In this document: in pieces, positions 1-10,400 of the stretch
How positions within the stretch are numbered: position 1 is the first letter of the stretch
How the letters are laid out: the number at the start of each line of letters is the position of its first letter
The notes under the pieces: model-generated
The model's database searches: none
What the model saw: only the letters and a program-made list of their open reading frames with translations
Told to the model about the DNA's origin: nothing
DNA from: Venturia oleaginea
Lineage: Eukaryota; Ascomycota; Dothideomycetes; Venturiales; Venturiaceae
Reading direction: 5' to 3'
Length of the DNA stretch: 64,000 nucleotides
Assembly (NCBI GenBank): GCA_013176395.1
Contig: JABMLP010000003.1
Location: forward strand, 1,364,001-1,428,000
Program-made: the position numbers and the translations under genes

Positions 1-2
1 TC

Positions 3-224
3 AGCGAAGCCTTCACCGGCCTCCCAAACATCCTCAGTAGGAGTATGGACCCCGCTAGGGCCTACAGCGTACCGACTGACTGCCAGAGGTCGGACAGTAT
101 CCTCATCAGCTCTACTCAGGAGACCGATGAGCCAGCTGATAGCGATATGGCAGGAGACAACATGACGGCCGACGGCAACAGGGAAGCGGACCGAACACGG
201 ACAACGGGAACACCTAATGTCTAG
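3..224 (+). CDS. LINE ORF1 (gag-like) C-terminal fragment
   Basis: Frame 3 is open from the window start to a TAG at 222-224 and encodes a polar, acidic-then-basic tail with no recognisable domain. It is identified as ORF1 from its position directly before the endonuclease/RT ORF. Its stop overlaps the ATG of ORF2 (217) in the 8-nt string ATGTCTAG. This is the tight arrangement expected when a downstream ORF is reached by termination-reinitiation, although that mechanism is inferred and not shown. Confidence 0.55.
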   Translation, partial: SEAFTGLPNILSRSMDPARAYSVPTDCQRSDSILISSTQETDEPADSDMAGDNMTADGNREADRTRTTGTPNV

Positions 225-3200
225 CGAAGCCAGAACATTCGAACTCATACAGTATAACTGCGGAAACGCAAACTACAAGAAAGCACAACCACTGTTCAAA
301 CAGCTCAACCACAAGACCCAGATGGTGGTAGCGATCCAGGAGCCAATGGAGAAGAACCGAACCACATACTGCCCTCCCGGCTACGCCCTCGCGTACGAAC
401 CCAGCCCAGAAAACAAAGTAACTAAGGTCGCGTTTCTAGTCAGCAAAGGCATCGACCCGGGGTCGTGGGAGGCCCGATTCTACGGGACAAACGTGATATC
501 CCTGGACATTACACTCGCAGATTTCAACCTTACGATCATCAATGTCTACAACCCTATAGCTAACACAGTCCGGCTACCCGCCTGGCCAGACATCGCACGA
601 GCTATTGCAGAGGCCAAGGAAAACTACATCCTTCTTGGGTACATGAACGCCAAAAACGTCCGATGGGGAGGGGTCGGTACAGCTACGGACCGCCAGGGGA
701 CACACCTCTGGGAGAAAGTCGAAACACACGAATTATATATGATGACCGCGAAAGGTAAACCTACGTGGGAGAGAGATGGGAGGTCATCCGTAATCGATCT
801 AACCTTCGGCACCGAAACGGTAATGGACCGTCCTTCGCCTATGCCATCCTGAACCAGGCTGAACCCCCTTTGCAGACCACCACCCTATCAGAATCGTCCT
901 CGACGTAACTGCAATACCCCCACGGGCCCCCGACAGGTACGATACATCAAAACTCGACGTTTGTAAACTTCAAGAGATGGTTACTTTGGATAAGTGGCAA
1001 GAGAAGGAGGACAAAATCCACGGCCTCCAGCAGGCAATTATGAACGCCCTAACAAGCTATGCCCCAAGAAAGAAACAGCGACCAGAGAACGCCGGGATTG
1101 GTCCCCCCTCGCGGCTGAGCTGCTCCGGGAGAAGAACGAAGCACGAGTACTCTTAAGGAGGAGACTCTCAGAAACGAACAAGCAGAGAGTCCGCGACACT
1201 ACACAGGCCCTAACCCGAGAGCTGCGAAGGCTTAGCACCGACAACTGGAGAGCATTCCTAGACGACTTCTGTGAGAAGTCTACAGAAGCACACGACAAAG
1301 GGCTGTGGACGATGAGCAAATGGAGTCGACGAGGCCCGGTACAGCTCCCACAAATGCCGAGCCTCGTGGATCCTTCAACAGGAACCAAGAGTAAGAACAA
1401 GGAGGAAATCTCCAGAATCCTAGCGACAAAGTTCTTTCCAGGAGACCAAGATGCAGACCTCAGCGATACCCTAGAGACGCCGGGAGCGGCCGGCCCATGG
1501 GCAACAAAGACAGACAACGAGAAGATACCTAACATCACAGAGGAGCTCATCGAGGGAATTCTCCAGGATCTACCAAACAACAAGGCCCCTGGCCCGGATC
1601 TGATTACTAACGAAGTCCTGAAGATGCTCGTGCCCTGTATTAAGAAACCTTTCGCCGAAGCGGTACAAACAAGCCTTACCAATGGAGTCATCACCCCAAC
1701 CCTCAAGGAGTCGATTACCTGCATACTCAAGAAAGAAGGCAAAGGCGACTATACTTCGCCGGGGTCGTACCGGCCTATCGCCCTCGAAAATACGCTCGGG
1801 AAAGTCCTTGAAACGATCGTTGCTAGAGAGCTCACTAATGTCGCCGAAAGCTCGAAGCTACCCTGGAATCAATTCGGAGGGCGCCGTAAGAGGTCTACCC
1901 TCTCAGCCATATCGTTCCTCCGGAATATCATCGAAACAGCTTGGAAGACGAAAAACCACAAAGTAGTATCGATACTAGCTCTAGACCTCACAGCAGCCTT
2001 TGATAATGTGTCTCTGAAAAGACTGTTCCATATCCTCTGGCGCAAAGGGGTAGCGCCGTGGATTATCCGATTCGTGGAAAGCTTCCTCACAGAACGAAAG
2101 ACCAAGATCTCCTTCACGGGATATAAGAGCGAGTGGTACCGGGCTCGTACCGGCATCCCCCAGGGCTCCCCTCTCTCCCCTATCCTCTTCCTGTTCTTCG
2201 TCTCCGAGCTCCTCGAAGAATTCCTTACCCCTCAAGATAACACAATCGGCTTTGGGTTCGTTGACGATACAAACCTCGTAGCCTGGGGTCCCTCGGCAGC
2301 GGACAACTGCAGACGACTAGCCGAGGCCCACGAGAAGTGCCTCCTATGGGCTAGGAGGCACGGCGCAGCATTCAATCCTACGAAGTACCAGCTTATGCAT
2401 TTCAAGCAGCCAGGCAGCCCCGAGGCCTCCCCGGGAGATATGAAGTCTGCTATCAACATCAATGGAGTCTCTACCAAACCAGAGAGTAAGGAGCTCAGAC
2501 TGCTCGGCGTGTGGTTTGATCCACAGCTCAAATGGGATGCGCAAATAACGAAAGCAGAGGCTAAGGGAAGAGCAGCGATGGCAGCGATGGGCCGGATAGT
2601 TGGATTCAACTGGGGACCAAGCTTCCGAAAGAGCCGAATGGTCTATACCGCGGTTGTGCGGCCGACTATGCTATATGGCATCCAGGTCTGGGGGTCAAAC
2701 GACATCCAGGGAGGAGGAATTTTGAGAGCGCCGCTAATGGAACGGATAGAGAAAGTTCAAAGACAGTGCCTCCGAATGGCTACAGGAGCCTACAAGAGGA
2801 CACCTCTCGCAGCGATGGAAAGAGAGCTCTGCCTCCAGCCAATACCCCTGTATATAGAACAGCTTATCCTGGAGAGGACTGGCTCGGTAGAGAAGGACCC
2901 AGTAGAAGCAGAGATGAGAGCTGCTCTCAACAAAATGTGGATAGGAATCATGATGGAGGAAAGACCCCGCCGGCCGGCTGGCAGCCGAGGGAGGCCGCCT
3001 GATACATGTCCCAGGGATTACCCCCGAATGCGAATGTGGATGGCAGCAAGAGACGGTAGAACACATTTTTACGTACTGTACTAGATTCAATAGGAGAGGC
3101 CTATTCAGCGCCAGGGGAGGCTCTCGAGGGGTGAAGGGGCTACTAGGAACGAGGGAAGGATGCAAGGCCGCGTCCCAGTGGTTTTTGAAGAATTCGGTAC

Positions 3201-3289
3201 TCCCATACCTTGCTAGAGCAAACGCAGCAGTAACAGAGAACCGGTCGGGCTTCGGAACGGCGCCGGAGCTGGAAGGCACAGGACTATAA
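217..3289 (+). pseudogene. LINE ORF2: endonuclease plus reverse transcriptase, frameshifted
   Basis: The N-terminal part (217-about 835) is an APE-type endonuclease domain, with YNCG near the start and a QEP motif. The usual GDFN motif reads GYMN here, so the acidic residue is lost. The conserved ADHHPI end of the domain lies in frame 2 (about 860-890), so one frameshift falls near 820-840. A second near 1085-1100 returns to frame 1, which is then open to 3084. The reverse transcriptase follows, with a PGPD motif, an LDLTAAFD block, GIPQGSPLSP and an FVDD catalytic motif. A third frameshift near 3065-3075 moves the C-terminal tail into frame 2, ending at TAA 3287-3289. The protein cannot be made intact. 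The family assignment is secure; the exact clade (Tad-like) is likely. Confidence 0.85.
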
Positions 3290-3559
3290 CAGTAGGTCTT
3301 ACCTCGATAGGAGGAGGAAGAGGGCGGAAGTGATGCCCCCCAGGGTCCCAAGATCCTTGCCTCGAGGAAATACCACGGACCGGGACCGGACTACGCCCGG
3401 ACTTGGATGGCAATGGACTGAAATGGATACCAGGGAGCTAGGAGAAGCTGCTTAGGCAGTGTTGACCCGGAAACGCTTCGATATATACGAATAGGATGGT
3501 AAAGCTCGCGGATATGCCGCGGGCCGCAGCCGGGGTAGCAAACAAACGGTTTTTGTCCC

Positions 3560-4524
3560 CGAAAAGAGGGGTTTTTCTTTGTAGATAGAGGATGTTGGCA
3601 CAGGCTTAACCTAGCCCTACATACAACAATAAATCCTGATTATTATTTATTTGTAACGCAAATCGGTCGCTGAATCCGGATTTTTGGTTGGCATAGAGGT
3701 CTCTCTGATCGTTTCGTCGATTTTTCAAGGGATCAGCCGTTTTAATTGGTTGATTGATTGATGGCTGTTTAAAGGGCGATTTTGAGGATTCTTTCAAATC
3801 CATCTTGGTTGGGGAGGCGTGGGGAGGGAATTTTTTGTCATGGCCTAGGAAGCTGGCTGCTTGTCTTTTGGAACCTATATTAGTAGCCTTCCTTCACCGG
3901 TACATACACGTTTATACAAGGACGATCCCCATAGTCCCTCACGTTTGATATTGACGCTCAACTGGGCAAATTTGTACAGACAAGCAGGTTACTTGAGGTA
4001 GACCCATCCGTCTTTACTTTCAGCAATGTCAAACTAGCTAGAGAAGAGTCGAAGTGAGCAATAGATCAAGAATGTAAGTTCAGACTCTATCTGAAGTGGA
4101 ACAACACAAAGTATGAATTCAATGAGTGACTGCATAACCCTCGAACTGAGTGGAAGATGAGGGCTATCTATACAAAGAGAGTGTACTGACGTAGGTTCTG
4201 ACACCGCAGAGATACCGAGCAAATAAGAGTGAGAACAAACAGGTTTAAAACGACTTTGAAACCGTTGGTGTTACCACCATATTACAACAGACTCAAGCTT
4301 ATCAACACAACCACGTGAAAAAAACCAGTACCGGAGATATCAACGGAAGCTTCTCAAAGCTTCTTTGGTTCCTCGCACCAACCCTCCCGTCATTATTACT
4401 CCCCATCATCTATCTAACATAAGAAAACACGCGACATACAAAACATCAATCCTTCCCTCCCTTCTCCCCACAGATCGAACCAAACACAACATCTATCCCC
4501 TCCACAAAAGCAACCAACCAAACC
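3560..4524. other. Intergenic stretch, no gene seen
   Basis: This stretch is AT-rich, with short tracts such as TTGATTGATTGATGG near 3748-3763. I see no open frame with a recognisable domain and no convincing RNA gene. It separates the LINE from the first host gene remnant. Confidence 0.5.
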
Positions 4525-4953
4525 ATGGACTTCGAACGCGCCATCGTTGGCTTACCGACTTCCTCCAGCAAAACGCAGAATACGTAAAAGCCTATCCATT
4601 CAAAGCAGCCTCCTTCATAGCTCGAATCCTTCTTTTCGCATCCACACGAGCTCTCACGCCTGCTCTATTGCATATGCTCGGATTTGGGACCATCGGGGTC
4701 GCAGCTGCTAAGTCTCAGACAATTTCCCGTCAGATGACAGCGTGAATGATATGGTTCAGGTTCCTTCGCCGCCCTCGTCCAGTCTTACATCGATCCCGTT
4801 GCTTACAACAGCCTCTTTGCCATTCTTCAAAGTGCCGGTGCTGGTGCTGGTGTTATGTCTTTGATCAATACGTGTGTTAGAGCGCTTATCGGATTTGAGT
4901 GGGTCTATTCGTATCTCAAGGGTACTGGGTGTGATGGGGATAAGTTGTTCTAG
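4525..4953 (+). pseudogene. IFI6/ISG12-like small membrane protein, broken
   Basis: The sequence reads like the interferon-alpha-inducible 6-16/ISG12 family (glycine-rich hydrophobic membrane proteins, found also in fungi). It has an N-terminal MDFERAIVG, then a NAEYVKAYPFKAASF stretch, a hydrophobic GFGTIGVAA, and after an intron GSFAALVQSY and LFAILQSAGAGAGV. Two lesions disable it. The start ATG at 4525 is one base out of frame with the remainder, with a shift near 4549-4553. The expected intron (4708-4759) keeps a good acceptor but its donor reads CTAAGT where GTAAGT is expected; both flanking phases fit exactly at that position. Without splicing a TGA at 4743 ends the frame. Stop at 4951-4953. 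A sequencing error could explain the shift but hardly both defects. Confidence 0.6.
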
Positions 4954-5136
4954 GAGGGTCTGCAGAATTTCACGGCCGTGTTCAACATCAGCACGGTAGC
5001 TTGAGTCTTTTGGGAGGCAATGAGCGGAGAGAACGAGGAGGGTGCATAGACTTTACGTCTGGAACTTCTCAATTGTTATAAATAAAATGGCCAATGTAAT
5101 CCAAAGCCCGACCCGATCAACTTCCATCAAAGTCCC

Positions 5137-8100
5137 TCATCGCGCACTCTCTTTCCTCAATCGTGCAAAAGCAGGAGAGTACCCATTCTTCCCTCCATAC
5201 TTTGACTTAAATACCTCACTCTCTTTCTCTTTTTCCTTCTCTTTTTCCTGGTCAGGATCGGGGCCCTCCCACGTCTGCCAACTGAGGATACTTGCCTTGT
5301 TATGAAGCGTACCCATACTGGGACTATCAGTCCTTCTCATCACCGGACTAATTGAACGCTGGCTATGATTATCCTGTCCATCAATATCACCCACAGCACG
5401 GAAGAGAGGCGTCGGCGGCGATGTGCGTGGAGGGAGTCCGGGGCTGGGACACGGTGTTGTCAATGGAGGGGGATACGGTGTTTCCGGGGGCGATACTGAA
5501 GTGTTGTTTGGAGGCAGGTAGACCGATGGTTGCCGTCGAGGTGCTACTGCCTCTTTGAGCTCTCCAATAAATGTCAGACTTTCAGTCGGAGAAGGAGGGC
5601 CATTTCCTCGAAGTTCTGCAAGTCGGGCCAAGACGGGAGGGGAGCTTTTGTACAGGGCCACACCGGGACTGTAGATGCATCCATCGTCTTCCATGTCTGT
5701 TTGACTCTGTCTGAAGCATTGATGGATGGGTTCTCGACGGATGACCGGGAAGACCTTGAGCAAAAGCTGATTGGATCCATCTTGGAAGACTGGCTTGCCA
5801 GCACTGACTGGATAAGAAGAGTGGTCGAAACTCTGCGGCACCCAGAGACCTTCTTCTGCGCACTCTTCGGCAGTAGTTTCCGGCATTGACGCTCCGACTA
5901 CCTCTCGTTCCAACCGAGCATAGCGCCACACCTCCACAGCAAGTTTGACGATAGGTCGAACAACGGCTCTTACAGCTTCTTCGGCGCTTGCTTCTGTGAA
6001 GGGCATAATGGCTGTGAGGATATCCTCGATCACGCCACCTGCAGCGTTATTGATTCTCGCCTTGGCATCAGTGGTGGTGTAAGCTGCTGTCAAAGTGTGT
6101 TGCCTCCAGACAGCTTCTTTTCGTGTCGACTTAGAGCGCAGTTGGTCGCCGATGTTGGTGAAGAGGGCATCAGCCTGATCGTTTAGTTGGCCCAGGGAAA
6201 ACAGGAATGGCGTGAACACGCGGATGGTGAGGATTGAAGAGATGGTATGTGCGATGAAGGAAGATCTCAAATCGCAGGAGGCTGCTGAGTCGTCAAGTGC
6301 TGATGGCAACGCAGCAGGAATCCGAGCAAGAGCATCTGGATTTACATTGGATGGCAGGCTGGCGAAATGAGTTGTCGCGAGTTCTAGGATTTGGTTTGAC
6401 AGTCTGGCAAAAGCATCGATACTAGGTCACGCGTCAGCACAGATTTAATGAGGCTGGGAAGGGGAGACGAAATTCAACACAGAGATTTACTTAGAGAACA
6501 CGGGCCCATTATAAACCAAAGATAGCGCAAATCATCGCTCCTCCTCGCCTCGTAGGATTGACAAGGTCTCGCGGTACTTACTAATAAGCATCACCCTTGC
6601 TCTTCACGTCAGTGATTTCGCCATAGCCCTCTACGAGTTTCTCGAGCCTACCCTTTTCCGAGTCCAACGATTGAGCGACGCCGCTCAGTTCCCCTACAAC
6701 GTCATCAAATCTCTCCTTGTCCTGGTCCCAGGCCTTCTTCAAACTTACAAGTTGTTCCCGAAGCCCTTCATTCTCCGCAGTCATTTTTTTGTTGATGCCC
6801 TCTTGCAGGCTGACAAAGCCCAAAGTCTGCTCGTTGATGTCGTCTTTGTGCTTGCGAGCAAGGGCAGCCATTTCCTCTTCATGTGCTTTGATTAGGCTTT
6901 GTCGCTGTTCCTCGATCTCCTTTTCACGAGCGTCTTTCTCCTGTTCCAACCCTTTGGTGAGTGCTTCTCGCTCAAGCGCCCACTGCTCGCGCCCTTCGCG
7001 CTCAGTCTTGATGACCTGTTCAAGATTTGCTTGCGTGCTGTTGAGTTTTCCTTCGAGATCCTTCCGCAGAGTCTCGAAGTTTGATTCAATTTCCTTCTTT
7101 TGGGTTTGGAAAGCTGTGCGGAGCTCGTCTTTCTCCTTTGCAAAATCCTCAACCAGCTTGGATTTTTGGACATCGAAAGATTTTTGTTGTTCTTTAATAG
7201 CTTTAGCATGTTCTTTGGCCAACTGCGATTTCTGGGCGACGAGAGCAGCCGCTTTCACTTCCTCGAGGTCTCGCAAAAGACGAACCTTTTCCCCGGCCGT
7301 TCTTTGCTCCTCCGCTTCCAGCAATTGCTCAGACTTGACTTTGAAGTCCTCAAACTCCTTGACCACACGATCCTTCTCTTCTGCTGCTAGCTTCGCCATG
7401 ACCAGCTTGTCTTCGACTGTTCTTTGCTTCTCCGCTACCAGCAGTTGCTCAGCCTTGACTTTGAAATCCTCAAACTCTTTGACCACACGATCCTTCTCTT
7501 CTGCTGCGAGCTTTGCCATGGCCAGCTTGTCCTCGATCAAGATTTCTTTCTCTTCGGAGACTTGCTTGCTCATGGCTTGAACGGCCTTGCGGCTTAACTC
7601 AGCATCCAAAACTTTCCTTTCCAACTCTTTTTGCTTGTCTTCGAGGTTGCCGATATGGAGACGTAATCTGCTTACCTCGGAAGCATTGTTTTGTTCAGCA
7701 TCATAAAGTTGTTTGATCAAACGGTTGATGTACTCGTCTTTGTTCCTTGCCGCCTCCGCGGACTCGGCCTTCTCCTTCCTGATGAGTTGCTCGCGGAGAC
7801 TGAGCTCTCCCTTAGTGTTCTTGTGTCGATCGATCAGCATGTGAATGTCCGGGAGAATGGAGGAGACGCGGTTCAAGAGGTCGGCAGGATCATCCTCGAT
7901 AGCTGCGGCATTGTCGTTAGGCATTGGTCCGTGGTCGCCTGCGATACTGCGTGCCGAACCGAAGGAGTCGTGACGCTGCATGGGCGACCCGTTGCCATAT
8001 GGCGGATAGCCGCCAGGATAATTGCTGTATGGAGGTTGGTATGTGGACCCATTGATAGGCGGCGACATTCCATAGGGGAATGGAGGCTGATAGGCCATGT

Positions 8101-9403
8101 TGCGAGGCGGATGTTGATGCTGTTGGCCGTAGTTACCCGAAGGCTGATGTCCACTTTGAAGTGTGTGAGCTTGATTTGCTCTGGGGTCTTTAGCCGTGAC
8201 GATTGGCGAGAGTTGCTCAGGATCACGAGTAGCGATTTTATTCGCAGCGCTGACTTCCTTGGATTCGGCGGCTTCTTCGGGGTTCGATGTCTCCAGCTTG
8301 GCAGGTTGTACTTTAACCTTAGGTTTGGCGACCGGGATCGTTGTCATGAGACCTGGCTGCTTCTTCTGCTTTGGCGCTGATGCTGTCTTCGGTGGAGGCT
8401 CAATCGCTTTCTTCTGAAATGTTAGTGATCTTAGGCGATGAATGGCGTATTAATCGAGATTAACTCCTGGCCACTTCATTTGCCAGAGCCCTTTCGACCA
8501 CTAACCAATATCGAAAAGGCAGAAGTGGAGCGGAGTTGACTCACTGGCTCTGGTGCTTGGTCTGATGGTCGTTCGGGTTCGACGGAAGGCTCTAAGATGA
8601 AGTTAGTCCAAGGTAATCTGTAGTGTGCGATATACGCGAGACCGTACAATGCTGCAATGGAAAGCGTTTGCCCAGAGCATATCGCAGAGTGTCTGCCCAC
8701 GAAATGATGATTGTAAACATAAAGACTTACCACGTTCTGCGGTCTTAGCAATCCGTTCTTCTAACACAGGTTTGGCTTTGGATTTCTTTGCCACTAATTT
8801 GACGGCTGGTTCTTTTTTCACAGATTTGGCAAGGTGTTTTTCTTCTCGAAGTCCGCGTTCACGCTTAGGCTTTTCAAGCGTTCTGTGAACAACGAAAGGG
8901 GTCTCCGATGCGTCTTCAGTTTCAGTCTCCGAATGCAGGTCCGTCTCGCTTTGGATGGTTTCTGATGGATAATCGGAAAACAGTGTCTCTGAGTTGTCGT
9001 AGTCGGTGGAGTCGTCCGGAAGCTGGAGGGTAGGTTGATTCTTTTTGGCTTTCTTTGGCTTCCGCTTCAGCGGTTGCGGTTCAGGAAGTTCCCAGTCGTC
9101 CTCCACAGCCACACTCACTTGGGGATTGACGTGATGATACAAAGGTGGGGGGATTAAAAAGGGATTGTATTCGGACGACAGCGGGTTATTGGGATCGGTC
9201 GTTGAAAGTGGAGGGCTCACATGAAAGCTTGGTGCGATCTTGGCCACTGGCGAGGTTGGAAGACTGAAGGGCAGTGATGTCTCTTCGGGAAAAGGATTTG
9301 AGTGGGAAGGGCGGAGCGGTGGAGTAAGGTCTATGGAGTCTGTTGTGAATTCGGATGCTCTCATGGAAAGTGCGGCCTTTTTGTCGTTCTTTTTCTTAGC
9401 CAT
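5137..9403 (-). CDS. Large coiled-coil protein of unknown function (1278 aa, 4 exons)
   Basis: Exons by phase and splice signals are 8731..9403, 8545..8591, 6582..8413 and 5137..6421, giving 3837 nt, an exact multiple of three. The start ATG at 9403 sits in a CCACC context. Layout: residues 1-230 are polar and proline-rich with acidic S/T/E runs. Residues about 240-260 are the proline-rich stretch spanning the small 47-nt exon. A P/G/Y/N-rich low-complexity zone lies around 290-390. From about 400 to 850 there is a long charged coiled coil with a 40-residue tandem duplication. A helical domain of about 180 residues follows and looks globular and conserved. The C-terminus is proline-rich and ends in a run of K/E. 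There are no membrane segments. I do not recognise the family. A filament- or scaffold-like role is suggested only by the coiled coil. It is divergently transcribed from RAD17. Confidence 0.75.
7321..7540 (-). repeat. In-frame 120-bp tandem duplication within the coiled coil
   Basis: The plus-strand sequence 7321-7440 is repeated almost base for base at 7441-7540. Each unit encodes the same heptad-rich block containing AAEEKDRVVKEFEDFKVK. The 120-bp period is exactly 40 codons, so the duplication lengthens the coiled coil without breaking the frame. High nucleotide identity suggests it is recent or kept homogeneous. Confidence 0.8.
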
Positions 9404-10400
9404 GGTGGAAACCGTGGTCTTCTGCTGCTTTATCCGGTCAGGCGGGAGGAGTAGAGCTAGGATGATATGCGTTTGCCTCACTAAATCCAAAGGTGGATTT
9501 GGATGGATTGGTAGAGTTTGATGTCGTGGCAGCACGAATGGAAGCAAAGATGTGGTGGGGTACAAGTGGAAGACTTTCGCTGGCACTGCAGAAGATTCTT
9601 AATTAGGAAAGGGAATGGAGCCCGACAAATTACGGTAGGTAGGCATGAGGGCATCAATTCCGAGGCGAAAATGATGTGGCAGCTCGTTAGAAGAGCAAGA
9701 ATAGCACCAAGCAAGACATCGTCCAATGCATACACAAGGCACGTTGACCCGGGCCATGGTGCCCAACGGCGCCAAAGTATGGAGCCCAGCCTGCCGAAGT
9801 AGTAGCCAGGGCGCCGGAGAAAATGGACGGTTGTGGGTTTCGATCCATGGCCCATATGCGTGGACGAAGATCGTTGGTCTAGGCGGTCAGCGAATGGCGT
9901 TCAGTCGAGCCTTTCTCCCTTGCAATGGGTTGTTGCCAAGCGGAGCATGCGGATTGGAAGCTGCAATTACTCGTACTACAGTGCTCGTACAGTTACAGTA
10001 CAACAGCATAGAATAGCATATCATGTGCTTCCACGATGCTATTCCGAGGCGGCAAAAGGAGTGCTCACTGCTGGCATTGCAGACGCCGTGGTTGAGCTGA
10101 GAGCGCCAGCGACAGCACAGCGTGCTTTGTAAGAACATGGGCCCCTGTAGAGCCCGGTGTTGAGTCTTGTCTTTTCTTGTCTCATCAACACCCGTGTGAA
10201 CCGTGAATTCGAACAGAGTTAACAACTTCTCCGAGCCTTGAGACGGAACGGCTGGACATGGCTGTGCTGTTTGTGCTGGCTGATCAGGTGCTAGCGGGCT
10301 TGAATCCAGCACCAACGACGCGTCTCATACTTCACCGATATCGAACTTCTGTTGAACGATCCCAATCAGGAATGAAACTGCCGCCAGTCGTCCTGGCAGC
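9404..10400. promoter_or_regulatory. Divergent intergenic region between coiled-coil gene and RAD17
   Basis: About 1 kb lies between two divergent start codons and should hold both promoters and 5' leaders. The short open frames within it (for example 9518-9855 and 9887-10315) lack domains or codon-like conservation and are not called. I see no clear TATA box or named binding site. Confidence 0.4.

Larger units (their letters stand above)
1..3560 (+). mobile_element. Tad-like non-LTR retrotransposon (LINE), decayed, 5' end outside window
   Basis: The segment holds the tail of an ORF1, an endonuclease domain, a reverse transcriptase and a cysteine/histidine-type C-terminal tail, in the order used by Tad/I-type fungal LINEs. 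The coding strand is plus throughout. No RNase H domain is recognisable between the reverse transcriptase and the C-terminal region. The 3' end is estimated near 3540-3560, where coding-like sequence gives way to T-rich sequence; I cannot see a clear poly-A or target-site duplication. Several frameshifts show this copy is dead. Confidence 0.85.

Noticed and set aside
1038..1742. 234-codon minus-strand frame within the LINE
   Set aside because: Antisense of the reverse transcriptase ORF, with leucine/serine/arginine-rich shadow composition.
6717..7580. 287-codon plus-strand open frame opposite the coiled-coil gene
   Set aside because: It is the antisense of a lysine/glutamate-rich coiled coil, giving serine/phenylalanine-rich low-complexity sequence with no domain; the minus strand has a coherent spliced gene.
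7691..8380. 229-codon plus-strand open frame
   Set aside because: Antisense shadow of exon 3 of the same coiled-coil gene; composition is unlike a real protein.
10275..10318. tRNA-like string GGGCTTGAATCCAGC before RAD17
   Set aside because: A T-arm-like hairpin is present but no anticodon arm or acceptor stem can be folded around it.
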